From Alkalicoccobacillus plakortidis (GTDB taxonomy: Bacteria; Bacillota; Bacilli; Bacillales; Bacillaceae_D), in the NCBI RefSeq assembly GCF_023703085.1, contig NZ_JAMQJY010000001.1, forward strand, positions 2,418,001-2,482,000: 64,000 nt of DNA, given 5' to 3'. The notes beneath the pieces are model-generated. The model saw only the letters and a list, made by a program, of their open reading frames with translations. It did not search any database and was not told the origin of the DNA. Made by a program: the position numbers and the translations under genes. Below, piece after piece: positions 27,628 to 37,911 of this stretch (its first letter is position 1; every line of letters begins with the position of its first letter).

Positions 27628-28335
27628 CTACATCGAATACCCTGTCGACTGAAAAAAGAACTGCGATTGTTGATAATTATACGTAACCCTAGAAAAATCA
27701 AATGGTTGAGCATTATTCAAATGAAATATCGTCTCTACAAATAATTTAGGTTCACCCTCTTGTAACCCCAAATACTCTGCTTCTACTTTGGTTAGCGAAT
27801 TCACATGAAGATACATATCAGAGAACCCAATTTTGTGCCCAAGGGCTTCGCTGATGTAGTCAAAAATTGAATTGGTTGCAATTTCGTTATTCAAATAGGT
27901 CACAATTGACTTGTTGTAATAGGATTCCTCTAAGCAGAGCGTTTGCCCGTTGATATAACGAACACGTTTGACGTAATAGACATCCTCATCAAGATCAATA
28001 TTAAGACTCTCTGCTGCTTCCTGCGTTGGCTTTCTAATGTCCAGTTCGATTACTTTCGCAGTAATCTTATCATCTCGAAGCTCCCCACTAAATCCTTGGT
28101 TCGTGAAACGAATATAGCCTTTACGCTTTTGTTTCCTTACAAAAATGCCACTTCCCCTTACTTGATAGACTAATCCCTTTTTCTCCAATAAGCTAATTGC
28201 TTTAATAACAGTACTTTTGCTCGCTTGATATTGCCCCATTAACGTTTCAAGTACCGGAAGCTTACTTCCTTGCTCAAGCTCATTTTGACTAATATTCTTT
28301 TCTAATTCCTTTGCAATTTCCTCATACTTTAGCAT
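27628..28335 (-). CDS. GntR-family regulator with UTRA domain
   Basis: 235 residues: N-terminal GntR winged HTH (Ala-Ser-Lys-Ser-Thr-Val-x-x-Ala-Ile-x-x-Leu near residues 38-50) and a C-terminal UTRA effector domain (Tyr-Tyr-Val-Lys-Arg-Val-Arg-Tyr ... Leu-Glu-Glu-Ser-Tyr-Tyr). UTRA regulators usually bind phosphorylated sugars. It is divergent from the 6-phospho-beta-glucosidase gene, which it most likely represses until a 6-phosphoglycoside accumulates. Confidence 0.88.
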   Translation of the reverse strand: MLKYEEIAKELEKNISQNELEQGSKLPVLETLMGQYQASKSTVIKAISLLEKKGLVYQVRGSGIFVRKQKRKGYIRFTNQGFSGELRDDKITAKVIELDIRKPTQEAAESLNIDLDEDVYYVKRVRYINGQTLCLEESYYNKSIVTYLNNEIATNSIFDYISEALGHKIGFSDMYLHVNSLTKVEAEYLGLQEGEPKLFVETIFHLNNAQPFDFSRVTYNYQQSQFFFQSTGYSM

Positions 28336-28412
28336 AGACAGTCCTCTTTTTGCTTTTTTGTTCTTGTCCCTAAATCATACCATATAGCCATAGATCAAAC
28401 ATTATTAGGTTA

Positions 28413-28441
28413 TTGATAAATTATAACGGTACAATTATAAT
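28413..28441 (+). promoter_or_regulatory. GH1 promoter with an embedded dyad
   Basis: -35 TTGATA (28413-28418), spacer 17, -10 TATAAT (28436-28441). Within and across the spacer, ATTATAA and TTATAAT form an inverted repeat eight bases apart, a plausible GntR operator overlapping the -10. Confidence 0.7.
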
Positions 28442-28478
28442 GTAAGTGTATAATCAATCATAATTAGGGGGTCTATAG

Positions 28479-29917
<1,439 letters not shown>

Positions 29918-29925
29918 GTTCATGA

Positions 29926-29966
29926 GAAAAACGCAGGTTGCCCGCTTAGGGTCCTGCGTTTTTTTT
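29926..29966 (+). terminator. Terminator after the GH1 gene
   Basis: AAAACGCAGG pairs with CCTGCGTTTT, followed by eight T in total. It also abuts the end of the convergent monooxygenase gene, so it is probably bidirectional. Confidence 0.82.
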
Positions 29967-31017
29967 ACTCTGCCGTATATTTACGAACAGCAGGTAAGAT
30001 CTTCGTTGCGATGATCTCAATATTTTTCTCAAGCTTTTCTAACGGAACCCCACCAAAGTCCATTTGTGCTACATATCGCTGATGACCAAATACTTCGCGT
30101 TGATAAAGGATCTTCTCAATAATTTGCTCAGGACTTCCCACATTCATCACGTTATGTGGATCAGTACCCTGCTCAAACAGAAAGCGTGGGAACCCTTGAC
30201 CATTGGTACGCTTCATGCCTTCATTGATGTGAGGATAATACTCATCAATCGCCTGTTGAGTCGTCTCTGCTGCATAGAAGAAACCTGCTGTCGCAACTGG
30301 TAAAGCTGCCGGATCATGTCCACCTTCTGTTGCAGCCATACGGTACGCATCCACCGTACGTTTAAATGCTTCAACCGGTCCACCCAAATGAGCCAGGAAC
30401 ATCGGAACCCCTGCATAGCCCGCTTTAATAGCACTAGTTGGTGTTCCCCCAACTGCACGCCAGATGGGCAGGCGGCCATTCGTTGGACGTGGAAGAACCT
30501 CTGCATTCCGAAGCGGCTTACGGAATTCTCCACTCCAGTTGACTACCTCTTCTTCATTAATCTTACGTAGCAAATCAAACTTCTCTTCAAATAGTTCTTC
30601 ATAATTGTGTAGGTCATAGCCCAGCAGCTCGTATAAGCCGACACGTGAAGCGCGCCCTGCAACGATCTCTGCACGCCCACCTGACAACAAATCAATTGTA
30701 GAAAAATTCTCGTAGACTCGCACAGGGTCTGACGTACTAATAATTGTTGAGCTACTTGCAATCTTAATCTTTTCCGTTGCCTGCGCAATCGCTGATAACA
30801 CAACCGCATGTGCTTGTGTCGCAAAAAATTCCTGATGACTTTCGCCAACGCTGAAGAAATCAAGACCCGCCTGCTCAGCGAGCTGAGCCAATTTAATAAT
30901 TTCCTGCAGTCGTTGCTGTACAGGGATTCGCTCACCCGTCCAAGGATTCGCTAAGTGATCCCCCAATGTATATAAACCAAACTCAAACTTGTTAGGATTA
31001 ATCCGATACTTCTCCAT
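29965..31017 (-). CDS. LLM-class flavin-dependent oxidoreductase (luciferase-like)
   Basis: 350-residue bacterial-luciferase-like monooxygenase, cytoplasmic, using reduced FMN from a partner reductase. Typical segments are Phe-Phe-Ser-Val-Gly-Glu-Ser-His near residue 55, Ser-Ser-Thr-Ile-Ile-Ser-Thr-Ser-Asp-Pro-Val-Arg-Val near 90-105 and Gly-Arg-Ala-Glu-Ile-Val-Ala-Gly-Arg. Substrate unknown. ATG with a GAGGTGA site. Single-gene unit between two clusters. Confidence 0.87.
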   Translation of the reverse strand: MEKYRINPNKFEFGLYTLGDHLANPWTGERIPVQQRLQEIIKLAQLAEQAGLDFFSVGESHQEFFATQAHAVVLSAIAQATEKIKIASSSTIISTSDPVRVYENFSTIDLLSGGRAEIVAGRASRVGLYELLGYDLHNYEELFEEKFDLLRKINEEEVVNWSGEFRKPLRNAEVLPRPTNGRLPIWRAVGGTPTSAIKAGYAGVPMFLAHLGGPVEAFKRTVDAYRMAATEGGHDPAALPVATAGFFYAAETTQQAIDEYYPHINEGMKRTNGQGFPRFLFEQGTDPHNVMNVGSPEQIIEKILYQREVFGHQRYVAQMDFGGVPLEKLEKNIEIIATKILPAVRKYTAE

Positions 31018-31121
31018 CTAATCACCTCTATCCTTATTATAGAAAGAAAGCTCACCATTTGTAAGTACGCACTTATGAGTGACATTGTATCTAAAAGGAT
31101 ACTGTAAAAAGAGTGTATAAA

Positions 31122-31163
31122 AGAAAAAAAGCCTGCTGACAGCTTCATTCGTCAGCAAGCCTT
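31122..31163 (-). terminator. Terminator after the second permease operon
   Basis: On the minus strand GCTTGCTGAC and GTCAGCAGGC pair (one G-T) and are followed by seven T. Confidence 0.82.
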
Positions 31164-31176
31164 CATTTTAATTTCT

Positions 31177-32064
31177 TTATTCCTTAACCGAGCCTAGTAC
31201 GATCCCTTTTACAAAATACTTCTGTAAGAAAGGGTAAACCATTATAATTGGCAATGCACCAATAAAGATTTGAGCAGCACGCACGGTTCTTTCAGACATC
31301 GCCTTCATCTCATCTGGATTCACGTTCATTTGTGAATAGTCATTCTGTACAATAATGGTTTGTAAAAAAGTCGATAGTGGAAACTTAGATGAATCCGTTA
31401 AATAAATCAATCCATCAAACCACGAATTCCATTGACCTACCATCGTAAACAATCCGATCGTTGCAAGAGCTGGCAGTGAGATCGGCAAATAAATACTAAA
31501 AAGAATTCTAAAATGACCAGCTCCATCTATTAAAGCGGCTTCCTCCAGAGATTTTGGTACCCCCGTTCGGAAGAAATTCAACATTAGGATAAGATTAAAC
31601 ACGTTTACTGCACCTGGTAGCACCAAAGCCCAAATCGTATTAATTAACCCTAGGTTCTGTACAAGAATATAAGTAGGAATTAATCCTCCATTGAAAAGCA
31701 TGATGAATACTAAAAAATAGATATAAAACGTTCTCCCTTTAAACTCATGATCTTCTTTAGATAAGGCATAAGCAGCTAAAGTAATGGTTACTAAGCTGAC
31801 TACTGTACCAAGTACCGTTCTTGAGACTCCATTCCAAAGTGCACGCAAGAAGTTATCGTTCCCTAACGTTTGTTCCCAAGCTGAAATTGTAAAATCTATG
31901 GGTAAGAATCGTACTAAATTTGCATTGGTTGAAGCTGGTGCACTAAATGATACAGCTAAAATATGAATCAGAGGAATGATACAAATAATTCCAAGTAAGA
32001 TTAAAAATCCTGTATTCAATATAGTAAATATTCGATAAGATTTACTCATGTGATTCATACTCAT
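31177..32064 (-). CDS. ABC sugar permease, LplC-type (second system)
   Basis: 295-residue, six-helix permease. EAA loop Glu-Glu-Ala-Ala-Leu-Ile-Asp-Gly-Ala near residue 195, and the family ending Pro-Phe-Leu-Gln-Lys-Tyr-Phe-Val-Lys-Gly. It is clearly distinct in sequence from the first system's permease. Last gene of the second uptake operon; six bases separate it from its LplB-type partner. Confidence 0.92.
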   Translation of the reverse strand: MSMNHMSKSYRIFTILNTGFLILLGIICIIPLIHILAVSFSAPASTNANLVRFLPIDFTISAWEQTLGNDNFLRALWNGVSRTVLGTVVSLVTITLAAYALSKEDHEFKGRTFYIYFLVFIMLFNGGLIPTYILVQNLGLINTIWALVLPGAVNVFNLILMLNFFRTGVPKSLEEAALIDGAGHFRILFSIYLPISLPALATIGLFTMVGQWNSWFDGLIYLTDSSKFPLSTFLQTIIVQNDYSQMNVNPDEMKAMSERTVRAAQIFIGALPIIMVYPFLQKYFVKGIVLGSVKE

Positions 32065-32070
32065 TCCTCC

Positions 32071-33030
32071 TTAAAAGATACGATAATTTGCGTATTTATA
32101 GGCTAGACGATACCCTAGAACGATCAAAATAAAGGCTATAACTGATTTAAAAAGCCCTACAGCAGTCGCATAACTGAAATTTCCTCCCAATAGCCCTTGT
32201 CGATAAACATACGTATCAATAATATCGCCTTTATCATAAACCAACGGGTTATATAGATTGAAAATTTGATCAAATCCTGCGTTTAATATGTTCCCTAGAG
32301 CGAGAGTAGCAACTACAATAGTAATTGGTAGCAGTGCAGGTAACGTAATGAATAATACTTGTTGAAAACGATTGGCCCCATCCACTACGGCAGCTTCATA
32401 TAAAGCAGGGTTAATACCTGAAAGTGCTGCCAAAAAAATAATCGCAGAAAACCCAAAGTCCTTCCAAACATCACTTGCAATCACAGTGACACGGAACCAG
32501 TCACCATCACCTAGAAAAAAGATAGAGTTTATTCCAAAATAATTAAGAAACTGATTAACTAGTCCTCCATCTACACTTAATAAATCGAGTAAAATACCTC
32601 CTAAAATAACCCACGAGAGAAAATGAGGGAGATAAACTAGTGTCTGTATGGATCGTTTAAATGCCGTGACCCTTACTTCATTTAGTAACAATGCAAACGC
32701 AATCGGAATAATTAATTGAAAGACAATTTTAAAGCTAGAGATCACTAGTGTATTCCAAATAACCTGCCTACCCTCACTAAACTCAAAGATCTTCCTAAAT
32801 TGGTCAAAACCTACCCATTCTGACCCTGTAAAGCCGTGCCATGGCTTGTACTCTTGAAAAGCCATTACAATTCCTGCAAGAGGTAAGTAGTTAAAAATAA
32901 AGGCAAGAATAATCGCCGGCATTACCAGCACATGTAACGGCCAATTCCGTTTTAAATTCCAAGCACTCTTTTTCCTTTTCTTCTTCTTTTGGTATTTCAA
33001 TTCATTTTGAGGATTTGTTAATGCGCTCAT
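32071..33030 (-). CDS. ABC sugar permease, LplB-type (second system)
   Basis: About 319 residues with six helices, a very basic N-terminal tail (Lys/Arg run near residues 14-22), and EAA loop Tyr-Glu-Ala-Ala-Val-Val-Asp-Gly-Ala. The frame extends to 33141, overlapping the response regulator, but ATG 33030 has GGAAGGAG at proper distance and removes the overlap. 16 bases separate it from the regulator gene. Confidence 0.92.
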   Translation of the reverse strand: MSALTNPQNELKYQKKKKRKKSAWNLKRNWPLHVLVMPAIILAFIFNYLPLAGIVMAFQEYKPWHGFTGSEWVGFDQFRKIFEFSEGRQVIWNTLVISSFKIVFQLIIPIAFALLLNEVRVTAFKRSIQTLVYLPHFLSWVILGGILLDLLSVDGGLVNQFLNYFGINSIFFLGDGDWFRVTVIASDVWKDFGFSAIIFLAALSGINPALYEAAVVDGANRFQQVLFITLPALLPITIVVATLALGNILNAGFDQIFNLYNPLVYDKGDIIDTYVYRQGLLGGNFSYATAVGLFKSVIAFILIVLGYRLAYKYANYRIF

Positions 33031-33046
33031 TAAAACACTCCTTCCA

Positions 33047-34246
33047 TTACCTGTTTCTGAATTCCTGTGGAGTCTTATTGAAATACTTTTTAAATACTTT
33101 AATAAAATAGGACGAATCGCTGTACCCAAGAGATTCGGCAACTTTTATAACTCGTTGGTTCGTATGCACAAGGAGATAAACTGCATGCTCCATTTTCAAC
33201 TGGTGTGTATAATCAGAAAAATTCTCTCCTGAGATTTCTTTAAAAATCTTTGATAGGTAAGCAGAATGAACTTGAAGTTTGTCTGCAGCTCCTTGAAGAG
33301 TTGGGTACGAATGAAGGTTTAGCCTGACATATTGCTTAGCACGTTCTACTAAGGTTTCTGATGAAGACTTATTTCCAACTTGCTTTGCTTTCTCAATAGA
33401 ATGTTTCACTTGATTAATCTGCTCCATGACGTTTGGCCAAAAAGTAAAACAATCTGTAATTTCTACTACAGTTGTGGTTTTTAATTTCATAGATAAACGT
33501 TGTTTCAATTTAATAATCTGGTGATTAAGAAGCTCTTTTTTACCATTAAATAGTTCCTCATTTTGAACAATTAGAAGAATGGTAACAGTACAAGGGTCTT
33601 CCATTAGCATAATTGGAAACCCAATTGATGAAAGTTCGGATTGAACTTCGTGCTCTATTAAAGCTCCTTCTTTTAGGAGCTCGTTGTAGATTCCTACCCA
33701 ATAACATTGTGAGTCAATTTTTATAGGGAGTTGGTATTCATCTATTTGTCTTTGAATATGTTCTACTTCAGTCTTATTAACCTTCCAATTTCTTAATAGT
33801 ATCCCCCCAATAAAAACAGGCTTTTTAGATAGTTCCAAAAGCATATTCTGTCTTTCCGTATCCTGACTTTCTTCTTCCTTCCACTTTTTTAATACACCTT
33901 CTACAGAAATCAAGAGTTCCTCGTCCGAGCAAGGTTTAAGTAAGTAATCAACAGCATGAACACGGATCGCCTGCTTAGCGTATTCGAATTCCGCATATCC
34001 AGATAAAAGAATTCCTTTAGTGGAGTATTGTCTTTTATTCATTTCAATTAATAGATCAATACCTGATTGACCTGGCATTCTAATGTCGGTAACAACTACG
34101 TGAACAATATTAGACTCTAGCAGTTCTAAAGCTTCATTCACTGAAGAGGCCGATAGTATAGTCGTAATACCTAAATCTCCCCAATCTATCGCACTTAAGC
34201 CAAGTAAGGTTGCCTCTTCATCATCCACCAATAGAAGTGTATACAC
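33047..34246 (-). CDS. YesN-type response regulator with AraC output domain
   Basis: 399 residues. The receiver domain comes first (acidic pair Asp-Asp-Glu at 8-10, phospho-acceptor Asp about 54 in Val-Thr-Asp-Ile-Arg-Met-Pro-Gly, Lys in Leu-Lys-Pro-Cys). A linker and a C-terminal AraC double HTH follow (about residues 300-395). It is the partner of the histidine kinase 12 bases upstream and probably activates the flanking binding-protein and permease genes on sugar sensing. Confidence 0.92.
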   Translation of the reverse strand: MYTLLLVDDEEATLLGLSAIDWGDLGITTILSASSVNEALELLESNIVHVVVTDIRMPGQSGIDLLIEMNKRQYSTKGILLSGYAEFEYAKQAIRVHAVDYLLKPCSDEELLISVEGVLKKWKEEESQDTERQNMLLELSKKPVFIGGILLRNWKVNKTEVEHIQRQIDEYQLPIKIDSQCYWVGIYNELLKEGALIEHEVQSELSSIGFPIMLMEDPCTVTILLIVQNEELFNGKKELLNHQIIKLKQRLSMKLKTTTVVEITDCFTFWPNVMEQINQVKHSIEKAKQVGNKSSSETLVERAKQYVRLNLHSYPTLQGAADKLQVHSAYLSKIFKEISGENFSDYTHQLKMEHAVYLLVHTNQRVIKVAESLGYSDSSYFIKVFKKYFNKTPQEFRNR

Positions 34247-34258
34247 GTAAGTGCCCCC

Positions 34259-35956
34259 TCATTTGTTTGCCTCTAGCACTTGCCATTTAAGTTCAACTTT
34301 TAATCCGCCAAGTTCAGATTTACTAAGATAAATGCCCGATTCGTCATCATATTTTTTTTGTAAGCGTTGATGGACGTTGCGAAGCCCATAACTATCTTTT
34401 AAAACCTCACCATCCTCCAAATTAAAAGCTAGTTCGTTCATTTCAAGGTCAGAAAGACCTAATCCGTTATCTTCAATTGTAATTAGATATGAATTCTGAT
34501 TAACCTTTCCTGAAATGCGTATATAACTTTTTCCTGTGACTGATTCAATTCCATGAACAATTGCGTTTTCAACAATAGGCTGAATAAGTAGTCTTGGAAT
34601 TTCAAGATCATACATATCTTTTGGTACCGAAATTGAATAGGTTAAACATTTCTTTCTTAGTGCATGAATGGATAAGAAATGTTCAACTAAATCTATTTCT
34701 TCCTGTAATCTTGTCTTTTCATCTTCAACCCTCGTTCGGTATCTAAAATAGTGTCCTAAATGAAGAGCCATTTTCTCTACAGCTTCTGTTTGCTGAACTT
34801 TAGCCATGTTTTTAATATAGAATAGACAGTTGTAAAGAAAATGAGGGTTTATTTGAGCTTGCATTAATTTTAAAAAGGCATCTTGTGAACGAATCTTCTC
34901 CACATATACCTGTTCAATTAACGTTTGAATTTGTTGAGCCATTTCATTAAAGCCATGTGTTAGTTTATGGAATTCATTATTATGCTCAGCTGTAATTCTT
35001 ACGGAATAATCAGCTTGTTTAATCTTGTGTACAGCATGACTTAAATCACGAATTGGGATGTGAATTTCCTTATACAAAAGCCAACCTGAAATGACTCCAA
35101 AAAAAATCATGAGTACAACAGATGTATACAGTAAATACCTACTTGTATAAACAGGTTTCAACAACTCATCCAGAGGAAAAAAGTCAATTAAAACCCAATC
35201 AAGAGCTTCTGATTGTACATAACTAACTAGATACTGAATTCCATTATGATGAACGTTTAGCGTGCCACTGCTTCCTTGAAGCTGATGATCTATTGATTCT
35301 GTTAAAGTAGAATTGGTTCTCTCTGGAGCAATCGTTCCGAAATTGTCATGAAACAAAAAAGCTTCATTATCGTTTGTTGTTACTAATTCATCTAAATGAT
35401 CTCTTAAACTTTGTGCATATACTCGGGCTTCAATAATCACTTCATTCCCAATGACAACGTTATTTAATGGATATCGTACGTGACGAATAAAGTAATCTTG
35501 CTCCCTGCCAGTACTACTCTCTATATAACTCCATGAACTTGATAAATTCTCGGGAGTATCAGGGAAATTAGGCATAGTCGTGATAGCGTTATCATTACTT
35601 GGCATATAAATTGTCACATCAACTAAAAGCTTACTTAACTGCTGATAGGTACGGAGTTTTTCAGAGACATTTTCTTTCAAAGCAACTGCTTCAAAAGGAC
35701 TGTACAATTCAATGTTTCTTAAACTACTAATATCGGAATCGATACTAAGAGCGACAATAAACTGTGAAATTTGATCAAGGTCAGATTCAAACTGATTGAC
35801 TGATACCTCTAATCGGTTTACGTTACGAGAGTGAATGTCTTCAATAATAACTTGTTCAGTTACATAATTTGAATAGCTATAAATAAGTACTGTCGGTAAC
35901 AGTAATAAAAGCAGAATAATGACTGCCTTTTGAAACAGTGTTAATCTACTCATCAT
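34259..35956 (-). CDS. YesM-type sensor histidine kinase
   Basis: 565-residue membrane kinase. Helix at residues 8-28, extracellular Cache-like sensor to about 275, second helix about 275-297, HAMP domain, then the His-kinase region with phospho-acceptor His in Gln-Ile-Asn-Pro-His-Phe-Leu-Tyr-Asn and an ATPase domain (Val-Glu-Asn-Ala-Ile-Val-His-Gly; Gly-Leu-Gly-Leu). This layout is the YesM/LytS class linked to Lpl-type transporters. GAGGAGG lies before two adjacent ATG codons. Confidence 0.92.
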   Translation of the reverse strand: MMSRLTLFQKAVIILLLLLLPTVLIYSYSNYVTEQVIIEDIHSRNVNRLEVSVNQFESDLDQISQFIVALSIDSDISSLRNIELYSPFEAVALKENVSEKLRTYQQLSKLLVDVTIYMPSNDNAITTMPNFPDTPENLSSSWSYIESSTGREQDYFIRHVRYPLNNVVIGNEVIIEARVYAQSLRDHLDELVTTNDNEAFLFHDNFGTIAPERTNSTLTESIDHQLQGSSGTLNVHHNGIQYLVSYVQSEALDWVLIDFFPLDELLKPVYTSRYLLYTSVVLMIFFGVISGWLLYKEIHIPIRDLSHAVHKIKQADYSVRITAEHNNEFHKLTHGFNEMAQQIQTLIEQVYVEKIRSQDAFLKLMQAQINPHFLYNCLFYIKNMAKVQQTEAVEKMALHLGHYFRYRTRVEDEKTRLQEEIDLVEHFLSIHALRKKCLTYSISVPKDMYDLEIPRLLIQPIVENAIVHGIESVTGKSYIRISGKVNQNSYLITIEDNGLGLSDLEMNELAFNLEDGEVLKDSYGLRNVHQRLQKKYDDESGIYLSKSELGGLKVELKWQVLEANK

Positions 35957-36013
35957 TAATTCCTCCTCTTGTTAAAAGTTTATCTGAATCGTTGCAAGAG
36001 GAGGAGATAAATC

Positions 36014-37693
36014 TTATTCGCTTTCTTGAATTGTTTTATACCACTCATTTACTTCCGTAGTAATATCATCTCCACCAGAGCTTTTCCATTTATCAACAAT
36101 ATTTTCGAATTCATCAATGGATTGTTCTCCGTAGATCATTTTACTAAATGACTCTGAGAGCATAGTGTCGAGAGTATCTTGCCTTGAGAGCATCGTAGGT
36201 GTTGGTGCACCAGTAAACATACTCGCTACCTGTTTATCTGCTCCATCTACAACAATTCTAGCTCCTTCCCAAGCCGCTTCTGGATATTGTAAATACACTT
36301 TTTTCTCAAATGGAGTTTCGGGCTCCTGGCCACGTGCAAATTCAGCTAGCGTATTGATGTATAGAGAGGGAATTCTTGCTCCATCAAAAGTAATTGTGTA
36401 TTTAACAGGATCTATTCTTCCACCCGGAATTTCATCATCCTTATACTTTACATCTTCTTCATCTAAATAATAATCATAGCCTTCAGCAAAACCGTATTCG
36501 AATTCATTTCCTTCTACAGGATTCGCAAAGTTCTCAAATAGGTAATTCTGGTAGACAAAAAAGGCTTGGATTTCTTCTTCCGTCGCACTTTCATTTATCA
36601 TGACAGCACCATTTTGAGACGTGATTCCAGTAGAACGACCCGCTTCACCATTTGGACCAACAGGTATTTCGTATGCTTTATACTCTGCACCATCCACATT
36701 ATTAAGCAATTCCGCAAGTGGCCAATCAGGCATCCAATGTGGTCCAGCAATGATTCCAGCTCTTCCAGATGTAAATAATTCAGATGCTTTTACTTCATCC
36801 CATAGGCCGGATTCAGGATGTATATATCCTTTTTCCATCCACTCCTTAAGTGTTTGTAATCCTTCCTTAACCTCAGGTTGAATGGAACCATTTTCTAGAG
36901 TACCATCTTCTGTAAGATTCCACTGATCAGGCATTGCACCATATGCTCCAAATACCCAATCTGTGGTGGACATCCATGTGTTATAAGAGTTTGCAAATCC
37001 TGCAGCTAACCCATATGTTTTTTCCCCGGTTCCACTCGGATCTTCATTTACAAATTCATCCATAATCGATTCAATATCTTCCATAGTCTCGGGTCCCTCT
37101 AACCCCAATTTGTCTAACCAATCCTGGCGAATGAATAAGACAGTATCTCCATTCATTTCATAATCTAATATAGGGATAGCAAATCTACCTTCTTCCCGTG
37201 TATATGGATCCCATGCATGAGGATCTGCTTCCATTGCTTCCTTCCATGCTGATGACGCGTATTTATCAAAGATTTCACCTACTTCAACTACACGACCTGA
37301 ATCAATTAAATCCTGAGTTATATTACTTCTTAAACTAATAATTGATGGTAACTCTTCATTCGCCGACATACTCAGTTGCAGCTTAGTATCAAAAGTGTCG
37401 TCTGGTCCACTTGTTGTCCAAAGGTAATCTAGATCAATATTGAATGTATCTTTCACCCATTTTGTATGCACATTATCTTGAATTGTCTCTCCCTCTTTAA
37501 ATAAGATGTCTCCAGATATATGTTTAATTAAACTAATTGAAACTGGCTCCTCAAAAGACTCTGGTAGCTCCTCAGCTGATGCAACCGGGTCTAACTTACT
37601 TTCTTTTTGAGCAGATTCATTATTACTACATGCAGCCGTTAAAATAAGAATACTACTAAAAAATGAAAGCTTTAAAACCTGACTTCTTTTCAT
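36014..37693 (-). CDS. Extracellular solute-binding lipoprotein, LplA-type (second system)
   Basis: 559-residue binding lipoprotein with lipobox Thr-Ala-Ala-Cys near residue 22. It is the first gene of an operon ordered binding protein, kinase, regulator, LplB, LplC. Only distantly related to the pair at 14.2-17.4 kb and longer. ATG with AAAGGGGG. Opposite it, a GH3 beta-glucosidase is divergently transcribed, so the imported ligand is probably a beta-glucan oligosaccharide (inference from context). Confidence 0.9.
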   Translation of the reverse strand: MKRSQVLKLSFFSSILILTAACSNNESAQKESKLDPVASAEELPESFEEPVSISLIKHISGDILFKEGETIQDNVHTKWVKDTFNIDLDYLWTTSGPDDTFDTKLQLSMSANEELPSIISLRSNITQDLIDSGRVVEVGEIFDKYASSAWKEAMEADPHAWDPYTREEGRFAIPILDYEMNGDTVLFIRQDWLDKLGLEGPETMEDIESIMDEFVNEDPSGTGEKTYGLAAGFANSYNTWMSTTDWVFGAYGAMPDQWNLTEDGTLENGSIQPEVKEGLQTLKEWMEKGYIHPESGLWDEVKASELFTSGRAGIIAGPHWMPDWPLAELLNNVDGAEYKAYEIPVGPNGEAGRSTGITSQNGAVMINESATEEEIQAFFVYQNYLFENFANPVEGNEFEYGFAEGYDYYLDEEDVKYKDDEIPGGRIDPVKYTITFDGARIPSLYINTLAEFARGQEPETPFEKKVYLQYPEAAWEGARIVVDGADKQVASMFTGAPTPTMLSRQDTLDTMLSESFSKMIYGEQSIDEFENIVDKWKSSGGDDITTEVNEWYKTIQESE

Positions 37694-37708
37694 AATTATC
37701 CCCCTTTA

Positions 37709-37724
37709 ATGTAAGCCCTTACAT
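37709..37724. promoter_or_regulatory. Perfect 16-base palindrome just before the binding-protein gene
   Basis: ATGTAAG-CC-CTTACAT lies a few bases upstream of the ribosome binding site of the 36.0-37.7 kb gene. The half-site ATGTAAG with flanking C/G also occurs upstream of both LplA-type paralogs in the first cluster. It is a candidate operator or leader hairpin. Confidence 0.45.
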
Positions 37725-37911
37725 AATAGTACTTACTTTTAGAAGCTACGAAAACCCAATTTATTTAAGGTACATATGACTTTATTAATCATACTCTTAT
37801 AATCAGATTCAATTAAGACTTGCATTTTATTTAACTTACATAAAAAGCCTTAGGTTTCCAATCCCTCAAAAACGGAAATACCTACGTTAGATACATAAGG
37901 AGGATATAAAG

